Source: an uncultured Alistipes sp. (GTDB taxonomy: Bacteria; Bacteroidota; Bacteroidia; Bacteroidales; Rikenellaceae). Taken from it: a stretch of 19,702 nt of DNA. The DNA lies in NCBI GenBank assembly GCA_900546005.1, contig URBJ01000041.1:1-19702 (forward strand). Reading direction: 5' to 3'. The notes beneath the pieces are model-generated. The model did no database searches. It was not told the origin of the DNA and worked only from the letters and a program-made list of their open reading frames with translations. Shown here piece by piece: positions 13,820 through 19,702 of the stretch. The position numbers were made by a program, and so were the translations under genes. Within the stretch, counting starts at the first letter, position 1. Every line of letters starts with the position of its first letter.

Positions 13820-14848
13820 ATGAGTACACAAAAAGTTCTTCTTGCGTTCAGCGGAGGCATCGACAGCTGTACGGCCGCACGCATCTTGCAGGAACATGGT
13901 TATGAGGTGTCGTTGTTGACCCTGAACCTGTTCGGTGACGAGCCGATCGAACGGGCTACCGAAACCGCAAAAAATCTCGGGTTGCCCCTTACAATCGAAC
14001 GACTCTCCGACCGGTTTCGGCAAGAGATCATCGACTACTTTACCGACGGATACCGACGAGGCGAGACTCCGGCACCGTGCACCCGATGTAACACCCGCAT
14101 AAAATGGCGCGCACTGTATGAAACGGCCTGCCGCGAGGGTTTTGATCGCATTGCGACCGGCCACTACTTTCGGATTCTACAAGAGTACGGCATTTACTAT
14201 GTTCGTCAGGCTTTGGACCCGATAAAGGACCAGTCCTACTATTTATGGGGTATTCCGCAAGAGATGCTAAAGATGGCACTGACTCCGATGGGCGATCGCA
14301 TCAAATCCGAGGTCGTACGAAACTCCCCAACCGCACACCGAGCACCAGAGAGTATGGGGGTCTGTTTTCTGCAGGGATCCTCCTGCTCCGAATGGTTGAA
14401 AGCCCGTCTTCCCGACATACCACAAGGAGAGGTCGTTGACTTGCAAGGAGATGTAATCGGCCGACACGACGGTTATCCGTTCTACACAATCGGACAAAAA
14501 CGAAATCTGCATTGCGATCGTCAACCGTCGGTCTGCACGCTTCGGATCGATCCGAGGCGGAACAGAATCGTCGCCGGAAGTCCCGATGAACTCTTCCACA
14601 GCCATCTCTTCGTCAGGGAATATTATACGCCAAATCTGCACCGGTTAATCGGGTCCCCCCGCGTACGGGTCAAGATCCGTGGAGTCGGACGCAATCCGGA
14701 AGGTTTTGCACACATTCGGACCATAGACCATCTATTACAGGTGGATCTGGAGAACCCGGCATGGGCTCCGGCCCCCGGTCAACCGGTAGTATTCTATGAC
14801 GGAGACCTCGTGGTCGGAGGGGGCATCCTCGACCATTCGCTCCCCTAA
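13820..14848 (+). CDS. mnmA: tRNA-specific 2-thiouridylase MnmA-type
   Basis: 342 aa, somewhat shorter than E. coli MnmA (368). It would install the 2-thio group on U34 of tRNA-Lys, -Glu and -Gln using ATP and a persulfide. The PP-loop SGGIDS (11-16) binds ATP. The two catalytic cysteines are C87 in PCTRCNTRIKW (matching E. coli Cys102) and C182 in ESMGVCFLQG (matching Cys199). KDQSYYLWGI (136-145) is the tRNA-binding loop and IGQKRNLH marks the start of the central beta domain; a C-terminal beta barrel ends the protein. The segment before C182 is shorter than in E. coli. Bacteroidota often carry several MnmA paralogues, so this may be one of two or three. An in-frame upstream extension overlaps the DUF3276 gene and the terminator and was rejected in favour of ATG 13820 (MSTQKVLLAFSGG). 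Confidence 0.88.
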   Translation: MSTQKVLLAFSGGIDSCTAARILQEHGYEVSLLTLNLFGDEPIERATETAKNLGLPLTIERLSDRFRQEIIDYFTDGYRRGETPAPCTRCNTRIKWRALYETACREGFDRIATGHYFRILQEYGIYYVRQALDPIKDQSYYLWGIPQEMLKMALTPMGDRIKSEVVRNSPTAHRAPESMGVCFLQGSSCSEWLKARLPDIPQGEVVDLQGDVIGRHDGYPFYTIGQKRNLHCDRQPSVCTLRIDPRRNRIVAGSPDELFHSHLFVREYYTPNLHRLIGSPRVRVKIRGVGRNPEGFAHIRTIDHLLQVDLENPAWAPAPGQPVVFYDGDLVVGGGILDHSLP

Positions 14849-14939
14849 ACTTCCCGAAATACGCACGACTATCTTCTTTTCGTCCAAATATTTCACCCAC
14901 AAAACCGATCTCTAAAAAAGTTTTTTCAAAAATTATCCG

Positions 14940-14947
14940 TAAACTTG
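14940..14947 (+). promoter_or_regulatory. Predicted -7 element upstream of the YqaA-like gene
   Basis: TAAACTTG, 7 of 8 bases of TAnnTTTG, 32 bp before the ATG at 14980. The -33 area is a T-run (14921-14926) without a clear TTG. An A-run then T-run (about 14914-14926) just upstream is typical AT-rich promoter DNA. Confidence 0.5.
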
Positions 14948-14979
14948 CACCGTCAAAGAAATCATCCGAAACGAATTCT

Positions 14980-15594
14980 ATGAGTATTCTGAAAAAAACC
15001 TACAACTGGGTCTTGAGTTGGGCGGACAGCCGCTGGGGTGCGACAGCCCTTTTTATTCTGGCATTTGCCGAAGCGAGCTTTTTCCCCATTCCCCCCGATG
15101 TCTTACTGATCGCCCTATGTTTGGGATGCGCTGCCAAATCTTTCCGGTATGCCGCTATCTGTACTATCGGATCGGTCGCAGGGGCCATCGCCGGATTCGG
15201 TATCGGGCACTTCCTTTGGCAAACCCCTTCGGGTGAGTTTACGGCAATCGCCGACTTCTTCTTCCGGATCATTCCCGGATTTACCCACGAAGAGTACGAC
15301 AAAATCAGCCAGATGTATAACCAATACAACTTCTGGGTCGTATTCACCGCCGGATTCTCACCGATCCCCTACAAGCTGATCACCATCACGGCCGGTGTGT
15401 TCAACCTTCATTTTCTCACCTTCATCATCGCCTCGATCGTCAGCCGCGGATTGCGCTTCTTTCTGATCGCATGGCTGATCTGGAAGTTCGGCCAACCGAT
15501 CAAACACTTCATCGACAAATATTTCAACTGGTTGGCTCTGGCCTTTACCGTACTGCTGATCGGTGGATTTTTCGTCATTAAATACGCTCTATAA
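14980..15594 (+). CDS. YqaA/DedA-like (VTT domain) inner-membrane protein
   Basis: 204 aa, four to five hydrophobic segments. After an amphipathic start, the first core segment ALFILAFAEASFFPIPPDVLLIAL (about 23-46) carries the E-x(3)-F-P-I-P-P-D motif of the VTT/DedA superfamily. A G-rich helix IGSVAGAIAGFGIGHFLW (63-80) follows. FTAGFSPIPYKLITITAGVF (about 123-142) is the second signature with the re-entrant loop proline. Two terminal spans close the protein (about 150-168 and 185-203). DedA-family proteins affect envelope integrity and lipid carrier recycling; members of the YqaA branch have no settled function. Stop and aroE start are 11 bp apart, so the two are co-transcribed. Confidence 0.86.
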   Translation: MSILKKTYNWVLSWADSRWGATALFILAFAEASFFPIPPDVLLIALCLGCAAKSFRYAAICTIGSVAGAIAGFGIGHFLWQTPSGEFTAIADFFFRIIPGFTHEEYDKISQMYNQYNFWVVFTAGFSPIPYKLITITAGVFNLHFLTFIIASIVSRGLRFFLIAWLIWKFGQPIKHFIDKYFNWLALAFTVLLIGGFFVIKYAL

Positions 15595-15605
15595 ACTATC
15601 AGGTC

Positions 15606-16373
15606 ATGCGACAATACGGATTGATCGGCTTCCCGTTGGGTCACTCCTTTTCCCAACGCTATTTTGCCGAAAAGTTTCAGAAAGAGGGAATCGAGAATTG
15701 TTCCTATACGAACTTCCCGATCGAAAAAATAGAGAAGATTGAAGAGGTTCTGCGGGAGCACCCCGATCTGCAGGGATTCAACGTAACGATCCCCTACAAA
15801 CAGGCCATCATCCCCTACCTCTCGAAACTCAGCCGTGAAGCGGCTACCATCGGAGCCGTCAACTGCGTACGTCTCACTCCCGACGGCATGATCGGTTACA
15901 ACACCGACGCCTACGGATTTCAGAACTCCCTCAATACACTGCTGAACGGTGCCCATCCGGAACGAGCTTTAGTTCTGGGAACCGGGGGAGCCTCCCGTGC
16001 CGTCAAGTTCGTTTTAAATGAAGAGCGGATACCGTTCGATACGGTTTCGCGCAGACCGCAGGGAGCCGACTACACCTACGAAATGTTGACCGACGAGATC
16101 ATCAAAGCCCACCCGCTGATTGTCAACTGCACCCCGCTGGGAACTTTCCCGAAGACGGACGAATGCCCCGATCTTCCCTATGAGGCGATCGGTTCCTCCC
16201 ACTTTCTTTTCGATCTGGTCTACAATCCGCCGTTGACCGAATTTCTCCGTCGGGGCCAACAGCGCGGAGCCTCCATCCGAAACGGATATGAGATGCTTGT
16301 CGGTCAGGCCGAACTGGCATGGAAGATCTGGAACGACACCCATGTCGATGCCTTGCAACCGTGCAACAAATAA
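15606..16373 (+). CDS. aroE: Shikimate dehydrogenase
   Basis: 255 aa, compact form typical of this phylum (E. coli 272). It reduces 3-dehydroshikimate to shikimate with NADPH in aromatic amino acid biosynthesis. Shikimate-site residues are present: GHSFSQ (S14, S16), NVTIPYK (K65), N86 in GAVNC, D101 in YNTDAYGF, and Q234 in GQAELAWKIW. The cofactor loop is GTGGASRA (125-132). The usual SLSP is SFSQ here. The residue after the loop region (VSRRP) fits the NADP-type arginines. It overlaps no gene; the 11-bp spacing links it to the membrane protein upstream. A long hairpin follows the stop. Confidence 0.96.
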   Translation: MRQYGLIGFPLGHSFSQRYFAEKFQKEGIENCSYTNFPIEKIEKIEEVLREHPDLQGFNVTIPYKQAIIPYLSKLSREAATIGAVNCVRLTPDGMIGYNTDAYGFQNSLNTLLNGAHPERALVLGTGGASRAVKFVLNEERIPFDTVSRRPQGADYTYEMLTDEIIKAHPLIVNCTPLGTFPKTDECPDLPYEAIGSSHFLFDLVYNPPLTEFLRRGQQRGASIRNGYEMLVGQAELAWKIWNDTHVDALQPCNK

Positions 16374-16394
16374 CCCCAGTGGTTTAAGAGTACA

Positions 16395-16425
16395 GGGGCT
16401 GTTTCTTATCAAAGAAACGGCCCCT
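16395..16425 (+). terminator. Hairpin at the end of aroE, between convergent genes
   Basis: A 13-bp stem with one G-T pair, GGGGCTGTTTCTT (16395-16407) with AAGAAACGGCCCC (16412-16424), and a 4-base loop. It is followed only by TTCCCTTTAATT, a poor T-tract. Being between convergent aroE and the ACT gene, it may stop both transcripts, but the minus side also lacks a T-run. Confidence 0.65.
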
Positions 16426-16508
16426 TCCCTTTAATTCTTAACATAACATGCACAAAAGCGTCCTCATTCACCCCCGCGCATCATATCCCCCTTGTTTCCG
16501 GCACTGTG

Positions 16509-16937
16509 CTATAATGCGGAAAGCTCTTCTGCCGAGGTGGTTTTTAATCCATACTGCGTAATCATACGCTCGGCCTGATCCATATCGTGCACCCGAATGA
16601 TCATAAAAGCTCTGTCCCGAACCGAAAAACAGTACATATATTCGATTCCGATCTTCTCCTTGGCAAAGGGCTGAAGCCGTTGCGAAAACGAACCTACGGA
16701 GGCACCTGCCGAAAGAGCTATGACCTCGCTCCGATTGACACTGACATCGTGCTCCTTCAAGACCTGAAAGGCCTTCTCCGTGTCGGAGGTGATCAGCCGC
16801 AGAATACCGTACTCAGACGTATCGGCCACCATCGCTGCAATGATCCGGATATCCGACTTGCCGATAATCTCCATGACCTCGTGCAGTCTGCCCAATTTAT
16901 TTTCCAAAAAAATCGAAAGTTGTTGTACGGTAACCAT
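16509..16937 (-). CDS. Tandem ACT-domain protein
   Basis: 142 aa with two ACT modules (about 1-70 and 71-142) and no catalytic domain. The first has the ligand-loop pattern FLENKLGRLHEVMEIIG, then IRIIAAMVADTSEYGILRLI. The second has IEYMYCFSVRDRAFMIIRV. ACT domains usually bind amino acids at dimer interfaces. The gene is 26 bp downstream of paaK on the same strand. Such stand-alone ACT proteins commonly sit beside PaaK and indolepyruvate ferredoxin oxidoreductase genes in anaerobes, which suggests sensing of an aromatic or branched-chain amino acid. That role is inferred from context. Start ATG at 16935-16937 gives MVTVQQLSIFLENK. Confidence 0.85.
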   Translation of the reverse strand: MVTVQQLSIFLENKLGRLHEVMEIIGKSDIRIIAAMVADTSEYGILRLITSDTEKAFQVLKEHDVSVNRSEVIALSAGASVGSFSQRLQPFAKEKIGIEYMYCFSVRDRAFMIIRVHDMDQAERMITQYGLKTTSAEELSAL

Positions 16938-16963
16938 AACGATTGCGTTTAAGTTTTACAAGA

Positions 16964-18280
16964 CTATTTTACTTTGGGGCGCTTATCGATCAAGCGGACT
17001 GCCTTTCCTTCACTTTGCGGCAGCGCACCCTTGTCAACCAATTTTACTTTTGGAGTCAACAGAATCTCATCCTTCAGTGCGCGGGTAATCGATTTCGAGA
17101 GTTGAACCAGTTGGCTGTAATCGTCCGTAAAGGCATCTCCCAACTCTACCTCGACCAGAATCTCCTCGTTGCTGTTGACCATATCGACCGTAATCAGATA
17201 GTTGCTGCCCAATTCCTTGAACTGCATCAGGATCTTCTCGATCTGCATCGGGAAGATATTTACGCCCTTCACGATAAACATATCGTCCGTTCTGCCCTTG
17301 ATCCGGTCGATGCGCCGATGGGTACGTCCACACGGACAGGGGCCGGGCAGAATACGGGTCAGATCCCGTGTCCGATAGCGAATCAACGGCATCGCTTCAC
17401 GATCCAATGTCGTAAGCACCATCTCGCCCACCTCGCCGTCGGGCACAGGTTCCAATGTGTCCGGATCGATAATTTCTATCAGATAGGAGTCTTCCCACAA
17501 GTGCATGCCGTTCTGCTCGGGACACTCGAAAGCTACCCCCGGGCCACTCATCTCCGACATCCCGAAACTGTTGTATGCCTTCACACCAAGCAACTGCTCG
17601 ATCTTGCGACGCTGCTCCTCGGTGTGGGGTTCCGCACCGATCAACAGCGTGGTCAGTTTCGTATCGGTACGGGGATCGATTCCGCGTTCGGCAAAGACCT
17701 CCGCCAAACGAAGCGCATAGCTGGGGATCGCATGCAGTGCTGTCGTTCCGAAATCCATAATAAACTTGACCTGCCGAATGCTGTTCCCGGCTGCGGCAGG
17801 AATGGTCATCGCCCCCAGACACTCGGCTCCATACTGAATACCCAGACCTCCGGTAAACATACCGTATCCGGACGTATTCTGAATCACATCGGTGTCTCGC
17901 AATCCGGCCATATACATACACCGGGCCATGCGGTGGGCCCACCGCTCGATATCCGTCCTCGTATGGACAATGACGGTAGGATTTCCGGTCGTTCCGCTGG
18001 ACGAGTGCAAGCGGATGATTTTCCGCATGTCGGTCGCAACCAATCCGAACGGATAGTGTTCACGAAGATCGGCTTTGGTCGTAAACGGGAACTTGCGGAC
18101 ATCGTCGAGTGTACGAATCGAATCGGCACTCAATCCCAATTTTTTATACAATGCTCCATAGAACGGAGCGTTCATGGCTTGCGTAACGGTATCCTTGAAT
18201 CGGGCCAACTGAAGGCGGTCGAGCTTATCCCTCGACATGGTTTCGATCTCCGGATCGAAATATACAGACGAATTGTTCAC
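16964..18280 (-). CDS. Phenylacetate-CoA ligase family (PaaK-type) adenylate-forming enzyme
   Basis: 438 aa, matching E. coli PaaK (437). It activates an aryl acid such as phenylacetate or indoleacetate with ATP and CoA. The P-loop is SSSGTTGNPT (93-102). Adenylate contacts include YNSFGMSEMSGPG (236-248) and the ribose-binding RTRDLTRI (303-310, D306). The C-terminal domain has the conserved lysine K426 in SEGKAVR. GPCPCGRTH (313-321) is the Cys pair usual in PaaK. The start is a GTG at 18278-18280; an in-frame stop lies three codons upstream, and the next option, ATG 18236-18238, would drop the conserved PEIETM segment. In gut anaerobes this type of enzyme accompanies oxidative decarboxylation of aromatic 2-oxoacids, where it could run toward ATP formation. 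No ior genes are in view. Its promoter was not found. Confidence 0.92.
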   Translation of the reverse strand: MNNSSVYFDPEIETMSRDKLDRLQLARFKDTVTQAMNAPFYGALYKKLGLSADSIRTLDDVRKFPFTTKADLREHYPFGLVATDMRKIIRLHSSSGTTGNPTVIVHTRTDIERWAHRMARCMYMAGLRDTDVIQNTSGYGMFTGGLGIQYGAECLGAMTIPAAAGNSIRQVKFIMDFGTTALHAIPSYALRLAEVFAERGIDPRTDTKLTTLLIGAEPHTEEQRRKIEQLLGVKAYNSFGMSEMSGPGVAFECPEQNGMHLWEDSYLIEIIDPDTLEPVPDGEVGEMVLTTLDREAMPLIRYRTRDLTRILPGPCPCGRTHRRIDRIKGRTDDMFIVKGVNIFPMQIEKILMQFKELGSNYLITVDMVNSNEEILVEVELGDAFTDDYSQLVQLSKSITRALKDEILLTPKVKLVDKGALPQSEGKAVRLIDKRPKVK

Positions 18281-18452
18281 TTGCTGATGCTATATTTTGA
18301 ATTGATTTACCCTTGTAGACGACAGCAGTACGTTCACCTGACGTGCGCTCTGCTCCGTCCGAAATATGATGCAATTTATAATTTTTTAAATTAACATGCA
18401 ACTCGAATTTCGGACATCTCGTTAAAAAAGAGACAAAATCCACGGCCAATCC

Positions 18453-18482
18453 TTTGACATTGGAATAAAATCCGTATATTTA
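18453..18482 (+). promoter_or_regulatory. Predicted promoter of the Mpv17-like membrane protein gene
   Basis: TTTG (18453-18456), 18-bp spacer, TATATTTA (18475-18482), 7 of 8 bases of TAnnTTTG. The start site near 18489 leaves a leader of about 32 nt. It is inside the 240-bp divergent gap to paaK; I found no matching minus-strand promoter there for paaK. Confidence 0.5.
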
Positions 18483-18520
18483 TTCACACGAAACCAAACG
18501 CCCTAACTAAACTTCATGCA

Positions 18521-19225
18521 ATGAAAAAAAGCGACCTTATCTTCCTGATCGTAGCCTTAATCGTTCTTCTGCCGTTTTTCATATCGGATCGGGTCTATTC
18601 CTACTACCTGCTGGCGACCAATACACACCCTTACGCAATGGCCTTCCTGAAATTCGCCATACTCGCGACAGCCGGAGAGTCCATAGGCCTGCGCATCAAA
18701 AACAACATATACAACTATCCGGGATTCGGCCTCGCTCCCCGCGCCATCGTATGGGGAATTCTCGGTGTGGGGATCGCCATCGCCATGAAGGTTTTTTCGG
18801 CAGGAGCTCCCCGGATGGTGGAGAGTTTCGGCATACCGGGGGTCACAGAGGCGATGTCCGGACCTTTTTCGGGAAAGAAGCTGCTCGGAGCTTTTTCGAT
18901 TTCCGTACTGATGAACTCCTTTTTCGCACCCGTGTTCATGACGTTTCATAAAATTACGGACACACACATCCTCGAAAACGGCGGGAGCCTGCGCGCCCTG
19001 ATTACCCCCATCCCGATGCGCAGGATTTTCGGGGAGCTCAACTGGCAAACCCAATGGAGTTTTGTCTTCAAAAAGACGATTCCGCTGTTCTGGATCCCAG
19101 CCCACACGATCACCTTTCTGCTGCCCACGACGTTTCAAGTCCTTTTTGCAGCGCTTCTTGGGGTCATTCTCGGAGTTCTACTCTCCATCGCGGCCGTACT
19201 CTCGCGCGAGAGCCACAAGGCATAA
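18521..19225 (+). CDS. Multi-span membrane protein resembling the Mpv17/PMP22 family
   Basis: 234 aa with about five hydrophobic stretches: 5-21, 38-56, 73-92, 120-142 and 185-227. Three segments fit the eukaryotic Mpv17/PMP22 pattern. YLLATNTHPYAMAFLKFAIL then AGESIG (29-56) matches the opening Y...L...P...T......L...GD. NSFFAPVFMTFHK (132-144) resembles the GP..H.WY segment. FWIPAHTITFLLPTTFQVLF (190-209) with GVLLS (218-222) matches the hallmark W-P-A-x-x-I-N-F-x-x-V-P-x-x-x-R-V, with T for N and Q for R. This is pattern recognition from memory, not a profile hit, so it may be a distant relative or convergence. Eukaryotic members are organelle membrane channels of unclear function. The gene stands alone with a predicted promoter. 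The 14-bp palindrome at its 3' end is within codons. Confidence 0.6.
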   Translation: MKKSDLIFLIVALIVLLPFFISDRVYSYYLLATNTHPYAMAFLKFAILATAGESIGLRIKNNIYNYPGFGLAPRAIVWGILGVGIAIAMKVFSAGAPRMVESFGIPGVTEAMSGPFSGKKLLGAFSISVLMNSFFAPVFMTFHKITDTHILENGGSLRALITPIPMRRIFGELNWQTQWSFVFKKTIPLFWIPAHTITFLLPTTFQVLFAALLGVILGVLLSIAAVLSRESHKA

Positions 19226-19254
19226 ATCACACTTCCGAATCATCCGTAACATCT

Positions 19255-19275
19255 CCTTGTCGACACGTAACAAGG
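19255..19275. repeat. Short inverted repeat after the Mpv17-like gene
   Basis: CCTTGT (19255-19260) and ACAAGG (19270-19275) with a 9-base loop, 30 bp after the stop codon. No T-run follows, so it is at best a weak terminator. Confidence 0.3.
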
Positions 19276-19284
19276 CTCCAGAAC

Positions 19285-19702
19285 ACGGGGAAAATTTTCT
19301 CTAAAATTTGTATCGGAATCTTATCGGTTTGCCTTACCGCATTTCGTTTTCTGCCAGACACTCCTTAAAAACCATCAAAGGGGGCGACAATGGAACGGTA
19401 AAGGTCTGGTTTCCCTACACGCAAGATAAAATTACCAATGTACGATAGGTCTTCGATGCAGAATATAGCTCTGATATCGTTGTATCCCACATCAACTATC
19501 TATACAACGTATGCGAAACAATACCTCCGATTTGTGTGGTAGGAGCCTACCATCCGGAATCGTCAGGCCGCGCAAACAGGGGCCCGGATCTGGAAAATAT
19601 GACTTTAAATCCTATGGGCAATTTTTTTCTGTGCTATGTGGATCAGAATCTCCCAACCAAATCCTGCTACGAACACACAGGAGATCATCAAAGGAAGCCG
19701 TC
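19285..19702 (+). pseudogene. Decayed secreted esterase-like gene, continuing past the right edge
   Basis: Conceptual translation on the plus strand gives pieces of one protein in two frames. From 19285 one frame reads (T)GKIFSKICIGILSVCLTAF, a good signal peptide whose expected ATG is ACG (19285-19287); it stops at 19366-19368. The next frame then reads SLKTIKGGDNGTVKVWFPYT, and after an in-frame TAG (19446-19448) VFDAEYSSDIVVSHINYLYN and IPPICVVGAYHPES, open to the window end. The order VFDAE, HINYLYN, IPPICVVGAY fits the N-terminal half of alpha/beta-hydrolase esterases (Pfam Esterase type) exported by Bacteroidota. A lost start, a frameshift near 19340-19370 and a stop together indicate a pseudogene. 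The region with the catalytic serine is not visible, and the last about 30 codons also look scrambled. Sequencing error cannot be excluded. Confidence 0.5.

Noticed and set aside
16943..18394. 483-codon plus-strand open frame opposite paaK
   Set aside because: Antisense shadow of paaK with no domain; paaK has all its catalytic motifs.
19199..19212. Perfect palindrome CTCTCGCGCGAGAG
   Set aside because: It lies inside the last codons of the membrane protein gene and has no T-run or promoter context, so chance in coding DNA is likely.
1..19702. CRISPR array, IS element, prophage or toxin-antitoxin pair
   Set aside because: Nothing seen: no regularly spaced repeats, no transposase motifs or terminal repeats, and the genes are chromosomal housekeeping types.

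Overview
The window is a stretch of chromosome from a Bacteroidota (Bacteroidales) bacterium. The evidence is the promoter signature seen repeatedly upstream of genes (TTTG, 18-20 bp, TAnnTTTG), AT-rich A/C-heavy leaders without clear Shine-Dalgarno sites, a DUF3276 (PUR-alpha-like) gene, the NagB/PIG-L fusion typical of the phylum, and roughly 50% GC coding DNA. A Rikenellaceae/Alistipes-like host is a guess that I cannot confirm without searches. Apart from the right edge, this is housekeeping DNA; I see no phage, IS element, CRISPR array, toxin system or other obvious mobile cargo.

Region 1 (1-3186, minus strand) is the translation superoperon, read right to left: tRNA-Thr(TGT), tRNA-Tyr(GTA), tRNA-Gly(TCC), tuf (EF-Tu), a hairpin, tRNA-Trp(CCA), secE, nusG, rplK and the start of rplA. 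A consensus promoter lies just upstream of tRNA-Thr, and a second -7 element lies about 115 bp further upstream. None of the four tRNAs encodes CCA.

Region 2 (3447-5535, minus) is one biotin-dependent carboxyltransferase (OadA/PycB-like) with its own promoter and a strong terminator. Region 3 (5557-8486, plus) is divergent from it: a two-gene amino-sugar operon in which a 646-aa NagB-like/PIG-L deacetylase fusion precedes a standard NagB deaminase, closed by a strong terminator. A perfect 16-bp palindrome lies between the two divergent promoters. The NagB-like half of the fusion has lost key catalytic residues that the neighbouring NagB keeps, so the pair looks like a pseudoenzyme-deacetylase plus an active deaminase.

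Region 4 (8489-16425, plus) runs ettA (ABC-F translation factor), hisS, an exported S41 C-terminal processing protease, a PUR-alpha-like DUF3276 protein with its own promoter and terminator, an MnmA-type tRNA 2-thiouridylase, a YqaA/DedA-like membrane protein and aroE. Region 5 (16509-18280, minus) is a paaK-ACT pair converging on aroE. Region 6 (18453-19702, plus) holds a four- to five-span membrane protein resembling Mpv17/PMP22, followed by what looks like a decayed secreted esterase gene that runs off the window.

The points most worth following are the fused pseudo-deaminase/deacetylase next to an intact NagB, the palindrome between the divergent promoters, the bacterial Mpv17-like protein, and the esterase pseudogene at the edge.
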